The notes under the pieces: model-generated
Database searches by the model: none
Told to the model about the DNA's origin: nothing
The model's input: only the letters and a program-made list of their open reading frames with translations
Translations under genes and position numbers: made by a program
NCBI GenBank assembly: GCA_013287905.1
Contig: JABDCW010000004.1
Location: 17,163-81,162, forward strand
Source of the DNA: Chlamydiota bacterium
Lineage (GTDB): Bacteria; Chlamydiota; Chlamydiia; Chlamydiales; Parachlamydiaceae
Length of the DNA: 64,000 nt
Direction of reading: 5' to 3'
Shown: positions 50,673 through 60,074 of the stretch, piece after piece
How the letters are laid out: each line of letters opens with the position of its first letter
How positions within the stretch are numbered: the stretch's first letter is position 1

Positions 50673-52589
50673 GTGAGTATTATGTTTGTAGGAAATAATA
50701 ATAACCTGGTAGGAGATAGATCCTGGTGGGGGTGGGGTACCGGGGTGGTACGCCATTTACGTTCATTTTTAATCAACTCCCCGGAAATAACTTCCCAGGC
50801 GAGTCGAATCTTTTCTGATTTGAGAAGAGCCCTTTGTCAATTCCGGGCCGTGCAAGGGGCGGCAAATCCTCATATTGCGGGAGTGGCCCAACCCCTACTT
50901 GCACCAGCATCTCAGACTCAAACGATGGGTCCATCTGTTGCAACAATACCTGAGGATCCTCCAACAACTGCTTGTGTAATGCATGTTGTAGGCGTTCCTC
51001 TGGTAAACCCTGAAGGGGATCTGCAAAGGCGGAGAGATTTTGAATCTGTTACACGTCATTTACAACGCGATGATCCCAGATTTCAGGAATTATTTGTGGA
51101 TGATTGTGGAAATTTGGGGAGTCGCACTGAGGAAATACGAAACCTCCACATACAACTAAATGCAGCTGACAATTCTAACGTAGCCCATATCTGGAAAAGC
51201 ATTATTTCTCATTATGTGCGATCGGGTGAGATAGACAATTTGGCAAAAGACGGGTTTAAGGCCTTTCGGGATGGCCATATTACAAAGGAACAGTTTTGTA
51301 CGTTAGCATTGTGCTGGTCGTTTATAAAAGATTTTTCAGCCGAGGCGGTCGAAGTACTTCCATTATTTGACAGTAACGGAGAAGTTTCTCAGAAGGCATC
51401 TCAAGAAATTAAAATGCGTTTAGGGAAATTTCTTCATATTTTTATGATTAATGAGTTAAAGGGGCTTGATAATAATATCTATTTAGATGATGTTGTAGAC
51501 ACACTGTTCGATAGAATTGTTTCCAAAATGCGGGGCAAACATCCTTCTGAGCAAATGATTTTTCATATCGATAAAAAATCGGCTTTACGTTGTCCAAGCT
51601 CGCGGACAGCCCAGGATAGTGTGAAGGGTCAGTCAATTGGGGATAGATTAAGTGATTTTCATGAAATTTTTGGCACCAATTTCCCTGTTCAACTGGGCAA
51701 ATTGGATTGCTCTTTGGCGATTCCCAGTTCCTCAATGATGCAAGCTTATTTAGATGCCTTTAGCTCATACTTTAAAAACGATGGTGTTGTCATTGATTTC
51801 GTGATTGGACTGTCTACTCGTGCTGACCTGGCCAACAATGCCAGAGAAAGAAGCCGTGGCTTTTTTATCTCTATTGCAGGAATTGAAACTCCAAAATTTG
51901 CAGACGGATTTCCTGTAAGAAATTACTTTGAATTCCTTCTACATGATCTGTATCATTGTTTTATCGCTAGTACTGTTCCTATGCGTTATCGAATAATAAC
52001 CGCAGATATTGCCAATGGTGTTTCTAAATTAAAAAAATCATATGAAAACCGTCAGAATCCTTTGGAAGAGCTCTACTTAGATACTCTGGAAGGGTGTTTG
52101 GTAGATATGGAATTTCTTATGTTTAGACGAAGCGAAAACCAAATCTACAATAATGATCAAGAGGATTTTCTTATTGAATTGCAGGATCAAATCAGTGGCA
52201 ACGTGCTAATAAGAATGTGGGCAAAAATGAAATTGCAGCCTCTTCCTGGAGAAAGGGCTTATTTATCGCAGTCGGAATTGGATAAACTTAAAAAATGGGA
52301 CACAATTCGGCCGCCAGAAACAGGGGGACACCGTTTGTTTGAGGAAAATATCAAAAATTTATTTCAAACGAGTCCTATATTTCAACAACTGGCAGAGGCT
52401 GTCGAACAGGATGGATTTTTTACAAAATTTGATTTTTCTTGCGTTAGAATAAATGATGTAAGACAATATTTAAAAATGTTCAAAACTAGAAAATGGGAAC
52501 AAGGATGTGATTCGCCCAACGCCTGTTTGATTACACATCTCGACTCCATTTATCGCAAGAGATTTCCGGAAGGAAAAAAGCGGGAATAA
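50673..52589 (+). CDS. Large protein of unknown function with HDxxH motif
   Basis: This 638-residue protein is of unknown function. The N-terminal 120 residues are low in complexity and probably disordered; a mostly helical body follows. At about residues 426-431 it has FLLHDLYHCF. The HDxxH arrangement, with glutamates further on (LEELYLDTLEGCLVDMEF), could form a metal site, as in Coq4-like and other helical metal enzymes. That is only a motif resemblance. No signal peptide or membrane helix is evident. Start: GTG at 50673 or ATG at 50682; neither has a strong ribosome-binding site. It is convergent with ksgA with almost no gap. Confidence 0.62.
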   Translation: MSIMFVGNNNNLVGDRSWWGWGTGVVRHLRSFLINSPEITSQASRIFSDLRRALCQFRAVQGAANPHIAGVAQPLLAPASQTQTMGPSVATIPEDPPTTACVMHVVGVPLVNPEGDLQRRRDFESVTRHLQRDDPRFQELFVDDCGNLGSRTEEIRNLHIQLNAADNSNVAHIWKSIISHYVRSGEIDNLAKDGFKAFRDGHITKEQFCTLALCWSFIKDFSAEAVEVLPLFDSNGEVSQKASQEIKMRLGKFLHIFMINELKGLDNNIYLDDVVDTLFDRIVSKMRGKHPSEQMIFHIDKKSALRCPSSRTAQDSVKGQSIGDRLSDFHEIFGTNFPVQLGKLDCSLAIPSSSMMQAYLDAFSSYFKNDGVVIDFVIGLSTRADLANNARERSRGFFISIAGIETPKFADGFPVRNYFEFLLHDLYHCFIASTVPMRYRIITADIANGVSKLKKSYENRQNPLEELYLDTLEGCLVDMEFLMFRRSENQIYNNDQEDFLIELQDQISGNVLIRMWAKMKLQPLPGERAYLSQSELDKLKKWDTIRPPETGGHRLFEENIKNLFQTSPIFQQLAEAVEQDGFFTKFDFSCVRINDVRQYLKMFKTRKWEQGCDSPNACLITHLDSIYRKRFPEGKKRE

Positions 52590-52595
52590 TCATTC

Positions 52596-53453
52596 TTATG
52601 CATCAATAACAATGATTTGCAAACGCTCAAAGAAAGCAATGAATTGTTCCAAAGAAAGCTCCCCCGGCCTCGCCAGGCGGTTCAACCCAACCTCGTCCAA
52701 GGCCGCTTCCACTTTGTCCGGAGAATAAAGTTCTTTAAGCGAGCTGCGCAGCATCTTGCGGCGCTGGTGAAAGGCTTTGCGCGTCAGTTGAAAAAATTTT
52801 TCCTCATCCGACACTTTGGGAGGTTCTTTCAGTTCCAGGACAATGATCGCCGAATTGACTTTCGGGCTCGGGTAAAAGCACGATCTGCTTACCTGAAATG
52901 CGTAGTGCGGATTTGTATAAAAATTTAAAAAGAGAGTAAAGGAACTATAATCGGATGTGTCCGGTTTTGCCACATAGCGCATCGCCACTTCATCCTGGAC
53001 CATGAAAATTAGATGGGAAAAGAGATGCCGCATGGGAACCAGCATGGTTATGATCGGGGTCGTCAGATGATAGGGGAGATTTGCGATCACTTTGGCTTTT
53101 TTCCCTGAAGCCATTTTTGCGCGGCAAATTTCTTCGACGGGAAACAAAAGAATATCGTCATTATAGATTTCTAAAGAGCCTGCAGCTGGATTTAAGCGTT
53201 GTAGAGCGTGCGCCAGAACATGATCTTTTTCTACGGCAATAACATGAGCTCCTGCGTTCAATAATTCTTCTGTCAATGAACCAGGTCCAGGTCCTATTTC
53301 CAAACTTAAGTCCCCGGGACTAATCTCTGCTGTCTTGACAATTTTATGCAAAATGTTGCGGTCAATCAAAAAATTTTGCGAAAGAGCTCGTTTAGGGGAA
53401 ATCCCTAATGATTCGAGAAACGCTAAAAGTTCTGACGGTTTATAGATGGCCAT
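52596..53453 (-). CDS. ksgA: 16S rRNA dimethyladenosine transferase
   Basis: This 285-residue enzyme dimethylates A1518 and A1519 of 16S rRNA using SAM (E. coli numbering). Visible motifs are LSQNFLIDRNILHKI at the start, the SAM loop LEIGPGPGSLTEEL at about 51-64, VEKD, and the catalytic NLPYHLTTPI. It has the usual length. It is next to a SurA-like gene on the same strand, as in Chlamydia. Confidence 0.96.
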   Translation of the reverse strand: MAIYKPSELLAFLESLGISPKRALSQNFLIDRNILHKIVKTAEISPGDLSLEIGPGPGSLTEELLNAGAHVIAVEKDHVLAHALQRLNPAAGSLEIYNDDILLFPVEEICRAKMASGKKAKVIANLPYHLTTPIITMLVPMRHLFSHLIFMVQDEVAMRYVAKPDTSDYSSFTLFLNFYTNPHYAFQVSRSCFYPSPKVNSAIIVLELKEPPKVSDEEKFFQLTRKAFHQRRKMLRSSLKELYSPDKVEAALDEVGLNRLARPGELSLEQFIAFFERLQIIVIDA

Positions 53454-53482
53454 GTTCTTGCAAACTTATCTCTTGCCAAAGT

Positions 53483-54556
53483 TTAATTGGTAATGAGGAT
53501 GAAGGGTTGAAAGTCAGAAGAGAAGATCTCTTCAAGCTGTTTGTCCTGTATATCAAAATGCTCTCTTTGTTCTCTAAAATACTTGTCAGTACCTACAGCG
53601 GCACCCTCGTCGAGCAGTTTGTTTTTTATCTGAGATTCCAGTTCCTGATAAGGTACAATGCCGCCAGGGGTCATTTTTTTAAGGTAAAAAATGCGAAACA
53701 CGGTACTGTTGTCCGCCTTGCTTTTTTGAGCGATCGGCGTGCTGTAGGCATCATTGTCCAAAGTAGTTAACGTCTTCTTGAAGAGATCTGAAAGCTCTTT
53801 TTCTTTATTAATGAACAGTTCGGAGATCGCAATTGTTTTTTGTGTGGGTTCATCGATCTTCATTTCCTGTAATTTTTGCGAAAGGTGATCCAGTGGAATT
53901 CGTTCATCGACCAGGAGATGGTGGACCAGATTTGCTGTTTCAGCGCCTTTTGCGGGATTGCGGTGGCGAATGGTGATTACCTGGAATGTCCATTCATTAT
54001 CGCGAATATTGTCTTTGGCGTGGGCTTCGTAATAATCGCGGACTTTTTGAGGAGTGACTTCAGCGATGACATTAGTATGGACCCGAAAATAGAGCATCCG
54101 GCGGATAGCGATGTCATCGTGTACCATTTGATACGCTTCATCAAAGGTGAGTCCCGCTTTATCGAGATTAATGATAATATTTGGGCCAAAGAGAGTTTCC
54201 ATTTCCTGTCTTACATCGCCAGGATTGATTTTAATTTTCAGCTCTTCCGAATCGATTAGAATAAGCTCTTTGTCGATAATTTCATTAAGGGCCTTTTTCC
54301 AATAGGCCTGATAGAACTGATGGCGTGCAACGACCGATGAACTGTATTGCGGATATTGTTTAAAAAATAGCAGGTCCATTTTTTTCATGATGTCCATTAC
54401 GGAGATGGCTTTGCCATTGACCTGCACTAAAATCCGATTATTGACGAGGATATGGGGCTCCTTCGAACCTTGGCCTAACAGGGTTTCTGCATAGGCAGCA
54501 GTAGGATTAAAATGAGCGATGATAATAAATAAAGATACTAAGATTTTATTTTTCAT
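53483..54556 (-). CDS. SurA-like periplasmic chaperone
   Basis: This 357-residue exported protein has a signal peptide (LVSLFIIIAHFNPTAAYA, cleavage near residue 23). A SurA-type N-terminal chaperone region follows (ILVQVNGKAISVMDIMKKMDL ... NEIIDKELILIDSEEL), then a C-terminal half weakly resembling a PpiC/parvulin domain (ITIRHRNPAKGAETANLVHHLL). It probably assists outer-membrane protein folding. The conserved parvulin active-site pattern is not obvious, so isomerase activity is uncertain. It has its own good promoter. Confidence 0.72.
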   Translation of the reverse strand: MKNKILVSLFIIIAHFNPTAAYAETLLGQGSKEPHILVNNRILVQVNGKAISVMDIMKKMDLLFFKQYPQYSSSVVARHQFYQAYWKKALNEIIDKELILIDSEELKIKINPGDVRQEMETLFGPNIIINLDKAGLTFDEAYQMVHDDIAIRRMLYFRVHTNVIAEVTPQKVRDYYEAHAKDNIRDNEWTFQVITIRHRNPAKGAETANLVHHLLVDERIPLDHLSQKLQEMKIDEPTQKTIAISELFINKEKELSDLFKKTLTTLDNDAYSTPIAQKSKADNSTVFRIFYLKKMTPGGIVPYQELESQIKNKLLDEGAAVGTDKYFREQREHFDIQDKQLEEIFSSDFQPFILITN

Positions 54557-54610
54557 GAGTGTGCTATATATTTATTGATATCCTTAAGGTGAATACGGAA
54601 CAGAACTGTA

Positions 54611-54638
54611 ATTATACGCAAATATTCAATAATGTCAA
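54611..54638 (-). promoter_or_regulatory. Strong sigma-70 type promoter
   Basis: Read on the minus strand: TTGACA (54638-54633), a 16-base spacer and a perfect TATAAT (54616-54611), 55 bases before the start of the SurA-like gene at 54556. Confidence 0.7.
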
Positions 54639-54664
54639 TCACTACTATCAGGTCTACTGTCAGG

Positions 54665-55630
54665 TCAGGATAGCAGGATAGATCCTTGGGCAACTCCCCG
54701 GACAAATTCTTCGGCAGACATGATTTTTTTACCTTCCTGCTGCAATTGAAGAATTTGGAGAACAGTGCCTTTTCCGCATGTAACCATGAGTTCTTTCTTA
54801 AGTCCCGGCAATATACACCCTGGACTTAAATCACTTGTGATCCCGGCGACCCTTGCCGCAATGACCCGAATCCGCTTTCTTTGCCCTTTGATTTCCGCAA
54901 AACAAAAGGCGCCGGGCTCGGGATTCACTCCCCGCACTAAATTGTGGATTTCATTCGCCTGCATATCCCACTTGATTTTGCAGTCTTCCATCGTAATTTT
55001 TGGAGCCAAAGTGGCCTTTTCATGGTCCTGAGGAATTTGATGAGGCGTGCCATCCGCAAAAGCATTAATGGTTTGCAGCAATAAACGAGACCCTGTGCGG
55101 CATAAAGACTCTTCCAGTTCTCCATACGTCATTTCATCTGGAATTGCCACTGACTCCATTGCGATGATATCGCCGGCATCCATTTTTTTGACCATGTGCA
55201 TAATGGTGACGCCAGATTTTGTTTCGCCATTGATGATAGCCCTTTGGATCGGGGCAGCTCCCCGGTATTTCGGCAGCAAGCTTGCATGCAGATTAATACA
55301 GGCTATTTTGGGCATTTCCAAAAGATGCTGCTTTAAAATTTCTCCATAGGCGACAACAACAAAAAGGTCTGCCTGAAATTGCGTTAAGGTAGGGATGAAG
55401 TCGACATCGGAGACAATTTCCGGTTGGAATAACGGCAGTGGAGGAGTTTGCGCAAGGGCCACGCTTTTTACAGGGGTGGGGGTGCAAACTAAAGAACGTC
55501 CTTGCGGTCTGTCAGGTTTAGTGATCACTGCGGCGATATTCACATCGTTATCGAGTAAATATTGCAGGCAGTTGGCTGCAAATTGAGGTGTCCCAAAAAA
55601 TACGATTTTTAGTTTTTTGTCGCTGCACAC
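54665..55630 (-). CDS. fmt: Methionyl-tRNA formyltransferase
   Basis: This 321-residue enzyme formylates initiator Met-tRNA with 10-formyl-THF. The start IVFFGTPQFAANCL, the active-site block NLHASLLPKYRGAAPIQRA, TIMHMVKKMDAGDI and the C-terminal tRNA-binding domain are canonical. It overlaps lpxA by 22 bases and closes the lnt-lpxC-fabZ-lpxA-fmt run. Confidence 0.96.
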   Translation of the reverse strand: MCSDKKLKIVFFGTPQFAANCLQYLLDNDVNIAAVITKPDRPQGRSLVCTPTPVKSVALAQTPPLPLFQPEIVSDVDFIPTLTQFQADLFVVVAYGEILKQHLLEMPKIACINLHASLLPKYRGAAPIQRAIINGETKSGVTIMHMVKKMDAGDIIAMESVAIPDEMTYGELEESLCRTGSRLLLQTINAFADGTPHQIPQDHEKATLAPKITMEDCKIKWDMQANEIHNLVRGVNPEPGAFCFAEIKGQRKRIRVIAARVAGITSDLSPGCILPGLKKELMVTCGKGTVLQILQLQQEGKKIMSAEEFVRGVAQGSILLS

Positions 55631-56460
55631 GCGTTTTCTTCCTCACATTCTTCCTCATCGGTCTCTTCGGCAATCTCTTGCAACCCCATCAATCCCCGTT
55701 TTGTTCCTCTGCAGAACTTGACGAGGTGAACAATCTCTTTATATGGTTCGATTTCCTGTTCGATCCTTTCGAGGCTTTCAGCTATCGACAATTTGCTGCG
55801 GTACAGAAGTTTAAACGCTTTGCTCAATGCTTTGCGTACATGCAAGGGAAAATTGTGTCTTTTTAAACCGATGATGTTGATGCCGCCAAACTTATAAGGG
55901 ATGCCGCCTCCAATTGTGTAGGGAGGGATATCGTGGGTAACTCTGCTGAGCCCGCCGACCATGGCATATGTGCCGACATTGACAAATTGATGAATTGGGG
56001 TCAGGCCTCCGATGATGGCATAATCCTCAACAGTAATGTGTCCCGCGAGCGTGGCATTATTGCTCATGATCACATGGTTGCCAACGGTGCAGTTATGGGC
56101 AACGTGGCAATAGGCCATGATGAGGCAATTGTCGCCGACAGAAACGGTGGAATTTTCCTGGCATGAGGAATTAATGGTGACAAATTCCCGTATTTCACAA
56201 TTCTTTCCAATAGTGACAAATGTCTTTTCCCCCCGGTATTTCAGATCTTGTGATTTTGTGCCGATACATGCTGACGGATAGACCATCGTCCCTTCTCCAA
56301 TCGTTGTGTTTCCATCGATATATGCGTGGGAACGGATGGTGACATTGTCTTTAAGCGTCACCGTCGATTTAATAATAGCGTACGCTTCAATAGTGACATG
56401 ATTGCCAATGTTCGCACCAGGTTCGATAATGGCTGTTGGGTGTATGTTTGCCCGGTTCAT
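55609..56460 (-). CDS. lpxA: UDP-N-acetylglucosamine acyltransferase
   Basis: This is the first enzyme of lipid A synthesis, 283 residues. The left-handed beta-helix built of hexapeptide repeats is evident from residue 1 to about 190 (IHPTAIIEPGANIGNHVTI pattern). The catalytic histidine lies in the LIMAYCHVAHNC block. The C-terminal helical part is extended and acidic at the end compared with the 262-residue E. coli enzyme. It acts in the cytosol in a trimer. fabZ lies 29 bases upstream. Confidence 0.96.
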   Translation of the reverse strand: MNRANIHPTAIIEPGANIGNHVTIEAYAIIKSTVTLKDNVTIRSHAYIDGNTTIGEGTMVYPSACIGTKSQDLKYRGEKTFVTIGKNCEIREFVTINSSCQENSTVSVGDNCLIMAYCHVAHNCTVGNHVIMSNNATLAGHITVEDYAIIGGLTPIHQFVNVGTYAMVGGLSRVTHDIPPYTIGGGIPYKFGGINIIGLKRHNFPLHVRKALSKAFKLLYRSKLSIAESLERIEQEIEPYKEIVHLVKFCRGTKRGLMGLQEIAEETDEEECEEENACAATKN

Positions 56461-56489
56461 GAGACCTCTATTTTTTTGATGAATTTATT

Positions 56490-56927
56490 TTATATTTGAC
56501 TTTGATCAACCAGAGCAAAACCTATCTCTGCCTGGACGGCAATTTTATCGTCTACAAATGCCTCAGCCTTTACCCTGCCGCCTTTAGAACTGAAATGAAG
56601 CCCTTCGCATTTCAGGATGAGTATATCTCCCGGATAAACGGGCTTGCGGAACTTTGCATTGTTTACATTGAGCAGCACGGCAATGCGCGGCATTTCCGCT
56701 TTGAGATGTACCATGACGCCGCCTGTTTGTGCAAGTGCTTCGAGGATAATCACCCCGGGCATGATCGGGTTATTAGGGAAATGCCCCTGGAAATAATGCT
56801 CGTTCATCGTTACATTTTTCTGCGCGACGATGGTTCCTTTTGCAAGGTCCATTTCAAGAATTTTATCGATGTATAGAAATGGAAAACGGTGAGGAATGAT
56901 CTTCATGATTTCATTAATGTCCATCAT
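56490..56927 (-). CDS. fabZ: 3-hydroxyacyl-ACP dehydratase
   Basis: This 145-residue hotdog-fold enzyme dehydrates 3-hydroxyacyl-ACP in fatty-acid elongation and competes with LpxA for substrate. The catalytic histidine is in HYFQGHFPNNPIMPG and the glutamate in VIILEALAQTGG. The start ATGATG overlaps the lpxC stop by four bases, so the two are coupled. Confidence 0.96.
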   Translation of the reverse strand: MMDINEIMKIIPHRFPFLYIDKILEMDLAKGTIVAQKNVTMNEHYFQGHFPNNPIMPGVIILEALAQTGGVMVHLKAEMPRIAVLLNVNNAKFRKPVYPGDILILKCEGLHFSSKGGRVKAEAFVDDKIAVQAEIGFALVDQSQI

Positions 56928-57811
56928 GTGTTTTTTATCTCCGCGTTAATGTAATTAAAAATTTTTTTCGCCAAAGCTACATTTGAGGCGTGTCCGGAAC
57001 GTATGGAAATGATATGAGCTAAAAATCGGTAACCAACAAGGGAAAAATCTCCAATCATATCCAATATTTTATGCCTTACCATCTCATCCGGAAAAAATAG
57101 TCCGTTTTTACTCAATATCGTATCGTCTTTGATCACAACGGCATTGTCAAGACTTGCCCCTTTGATCAATCCACGGTCCATCAGGGAGGAGACCTCTTCG
57201 TACAGTGAAAATGTGCGGCATGGGGCAATTTCATTTTTAAAAATTTCCTGATTAATCGCACTAGAAAAATATTGGGATTTAAGCAGCGGGGTATTCGGGT
57301 AGTTAAGGGTGTAGCTGATCCGGTAGTGGTCGCAAGGAATCGCGACCATGTGAATTTCCCCTTCAGATAAATAAATAGGACGGTGTAAAGAGATGACAGG
57401 TGATTCTTTGTTCTGTTCCTGGATTTGGGCTGTTTCGATCATTTTTACAAAGACATCAGAACTGCCGTTGCCTACAGGGGGTTCGATGCTATCGAGTTCA
57501 ATCACCAAGTTATCGATTTCAAAGGCCGCCACTGCGGCTAGCACGTGCTCGACAGTATGGATCCGTACATCACCCGATCCAAGGGTTGTATTGCGCATGT
57601 GGGAACAAACGCAATCGACTTTAGCCGGGATGACCGGATGGTTTGGAAGATCGGTGCGTTTAAAAATAATTCCCGTATCTTCAATAGCTGGACAAAAACG
57701 CATAGTCACACCCTCTCCGGTATGCAGACCGATACCGGAAAATGTGGCAATGTTCTTGAGGGTACGTTGTTTATGATGTCTGTTTATATGAGTTGACTCG
57801 ATTTGGTCCAC
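56924..57811 (-). CDS. lpxC: UDP-3-O-acyl-N-acetylglucosamine deacetylase
   Basis: This 295-residue zinc hydrolase catalyses the committed step of lipid A synthesis. Zinc ligands are visible in TVEHVLAAV and HKILDMIGDF, and the GIGLHTGEGVTM start and PCRTFSLYEEV block are typical. The start is GTG at 57811, with AAGGGAAG a few bases upstream. The gene is 41 bases after lnt on the same strand. Confidence 0.96.
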   Translation of the reverse strand: MDQIESTHINRHHKQRTLKNIATFSGIGLHTGEGVTMRFCPAIEDTGIIFKRTDLPNHPVIPAKVDCVCSHMRNTTLGSGDVRIHTVEHVLAAVAAFEIDNLVIELDSIEPPVGNGSSDVFVKMIETAQIQEQNKESPVISLHRPIYLSEGEIHMVAIPCDHYRISYTLNYPNTPLLKSQYFSSAINQEIFKNEIAPCRTFSLYEEVSSLMDRGLIKGASLDNAVVIKDDTILSKNGLFFPDEMVRHKILDMIGDFSLVGYRFLAHIISIRSGHASNVALAKKIFNYINAEIKNT

Positions 57812-57852
57812 AATCTTCCCTTTTAAAAATTAACTGGCTTGATTCTACATGA

Positions 57853-59517
57853 TCATCGAGTTTTCATCAACCAGGAATATAAAGTATTATAATGATACAG
57901 GGGAACATCAACTAACAGAGCCCCTCGTTCCCATTCCGCTTTTTCGAAGTGTTCGCCTCCGTAAACGGCAATGATTTTGCCCAAACTGTCAAACGCAACT
58001 GTAATTCCTGTATTGCAGGCGCGGATGAGAGGAAGTCCGGTCTCTACTGTGCGCAACCTGGCATGGTCAAAATGCTGGCGGGGTAATAGGGAATTTGGAT
58101 ACCAGACATCGCTGGTTACATTCACGAGCAATGTAGCTCCCTTTTCTTTACATTCTACGATAATATTGGTAAATGTCTCCTCATAGCAAATCGAAGGGGC
58201 AATCGAAGCATTCTTGCATTGCATGACCTTTGCTTCTTTCCCTGCTGTGAATGATCCAAATACGCCATATTCTGCCGCCAAATCCCTGCACCATCCAAAA
58301 GGAATGTATTCACCCATGGGAACTAATACCCGTTTTTCATATCTGTCGGGAAAAGGGAACGGAGTATTTTTTTGGAGAGGCCGAAAAAGCTGTGCGCTGC
58401 TATAATACTGCGTTTTTCCCTCGTTATCGATTTCTGCGTCTTCTAATCCCGCTAAAATATCGGCATTAAAGTAGTTGGCAATGGCTGCAATCCAGTAGGC
58501 ATTGCTGACATAAGTTGAACCATCCTGTTTAGAGCTGAGAGGAAATTGGGGAGGCGGCAGATATTTTTGCACCTCCTCTCCCAATTCTTCGGAAAAAATT
58601 TTGACGACATCTTTCAAGGGATAAACAAAAGAGTAGGTGCCAAACGGAACGACAAATTCAGGAAGGACAATGAGATCAATAGATTTGTGGCGATAGGGTT
58701 TTAGGATTTTTATGATTTCTGTCCATTCGTTCATTACGTAATGGACCATAACATCGTGGTTGAAGCCTAAAGTCTCTTCGACCGGAAAGGCTGTCTGGAC
58801 AAGTAAAGCGGTAAGGGAAGGGGGCGGGCTTTGTTTCATCGCATTTTCATGGACTTTTATGTGAATGGCCCCATAGAGGTAAGGGAAAGCTGCCAGGAAG
58901 GCCCATAGCAGGAAATAATATTTTTTTTTAAACCGGTCTGACTGAATAAGAACCGGCAGTAAAGCCAAATTTGTCAAAAAGACCCAAAATGACAATCCGT
59001 AAATGCCAAAAAGGGAGGCCATTTGTAAAGAATAGAGATTGCCTGTCAAGCTCAACCCCACCGGATTAAAAGAGAATCCGGATAAAACAAAAAGCCTTGA
59101 AAATTCGAAAACCGTCCATAAAAGGGCAATGAAAACCCCATACAAAGGATTTTTGAGTTTTTGAGGATAGAGCAGGATCCCAATAATGCCAAACTGAAAA
59201 CCGATCATGATTGAAAGGAATAGATAGACAGAAATAATATACCAATAGGGATGAGAGACAAACCAAAAAAGCTGCACCAGTTGAACGGCAAAGAACCATG
59301 CAGTTGCCAGACAAAAACGTTGAAATGCCGAAGTAGCGCAAGTGAGCACTTTCCAGAATAAAGCATAGCCTAAAATTGCAGATAAACCAGGCAGCCAGGA
59401 ACCCCATGCCGGCTGGCCGAAGGCAACCACAATAAAGCTGATGAGGATATACGATAGCGCAGGAAAAGAAAATAGTTTGTTTTCCCGGTCAGTCGGGGGC
59501 GTTTGCAAAATAGTCAA
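57853..59517 (-). CDS. lnt: Apolipoprotein N-acyltransferase
   Basis: This 554-residue inner-membrane enzyme adds the third acyl chain to lipoproteins. Several N-terminal helices precede the periplasmic nitrilase domain, which holds the catalytic Glu-Lys-Cys triad: VLPEFVVPFG, KRVLVPMGEYIPFG and SICYEETF. The start is TTG at 59517. An in-frame stop lies two codons upstream and no ATG follows for a long way. The gene sits before lpxC as in Chlamydia. Confidence 0.94.
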   Translation of the reverse strand: MTILQTPPTDRENKLFSFPALSYILISFIVVAFGQPAWGSWLPGLSAILGYALFWKVLTCATSAFQRFCLATAWFFAVQLVQLFWFVSHPYWYIISVYLFLSIMIGFQFGIIGILLYPQKLKNPLYGVFIALLWTVFEFSRLFVLSGFSFNPVGLSLTGNLYSLQMASLFGIYGLSFWVFLTNLALLPVLIQSDRFKKKYYFLLWAFLAAFPYLYGAIHIKVHENAMKQSPPPSLTALLVQTAFPVEETLGFNHDVMVHYVMNEWTEIIKILKPYRHKSIDLIVLPEFVVPFGTYSFVYPLKDVVKIFSEELGEEVQKYLPPPQFPLSSKQDGSTYVSNAYWIAAIANYFNADILAGLEDAEIDNEGKTQYYSSAQLFRPLQKNTPFPFPDRYEKRVLVPMGEYIPFGWCRDLAAEYGVFGSFTAGKEAKVMQCKNASIAPSICYEETFTNIIVECKEKGATLLVNVTSDVWYPNSLLPRQHFDHARLRTVETGLPLIRACNTGITVAFDSLGKIIAVYGGEHFEKAEWERGALLVDVPLYHYNTLYSWLMKTR

Positions 59518-59540
59518 TGCTTTTTACGTTTAATGATAGG

Positions 59541-59981
59541 TTATGCAGGAGGTCTATTTTGTTGGTCGGGAGAAGTTTGTGGCTTGCAACCGTTGCACGA
59601 GAATTTTCCTCCGCCAAAACAAATGACGTAAATTAATCCCCCAAAAATGGCTAAATTTTTAAAAAACATGATCTCATTGATCGCTCTTGCAGCCCCCTCT
59701 TGAGTCCAAAAAGCATGGAAGATCAAGGTGGTGGGGATCAAAAATGCGAGCAGAACAAAGGCAGCCCATCTGATTTTAAAGCCAATGATCAGGAAAACTC
59801 CTCCGATTAATTCTATGGCAGCCGCGCCAAAAAGAAATAACGGGACCATGGTAAATCCGTTTGCGACCATGTATTTCGCAGTATCATCATAATTCATTAG
59901 CTTACTGATCCCCGCAGTAATAAAAATCGCTGCAATCGATACACGGGCAATAAATAAAAGCAAAGATGTCAATATTTTCAT
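59541..59981 (-). CDS. DoxX-family membrane protein
   Basis: This 146-residue protein has four predicted helices of the DoxX/SURF4-like family. The start LLLFIARVSIAAIFITAGISKLMNY and AAIELIGGVFLIIGFKIRWAAFVLL are typical. Its C-terminus carries a short Cys/Gly tail (CFGGGKFSCNGCKPQ). Some members act in redox or thiosulfate metabolism; no specific role can be assigned. AAGGAG precedes the start. It is 23 bases upstream of lnt and may share its transcript. Confidence 0.85.
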   Translation of the reverse strand: MKILTSLLLFIARVSIAAIFITAGISKLMNYDDTAKYMVANGFTMVPLFLFGAAAIELIGGVFLIIGFKIRWAAFVLLAFLIPTTLIFHAFWTQEGAARAINEIMFFKNLAIFGGLIYVICFGGGKFSCNGCKPQTSPDQQNRPPA

Positions 59982-60074
59982 TTAATCTCCTTATAGGTTC
60001 TTATGAATCACTTATATGGAAATGAACAAAAAAGTTAAAGGATTTTGCATGATATACCCATTTAAATTGAAAAT

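Noticed and set aside
52596..59517. Envelope and translation gene run as a novel island
   Set aside because: ksgA, fmt, lpxA, fabZ, lpxC and lnt are in the known chlamydial order and all look ordinary.
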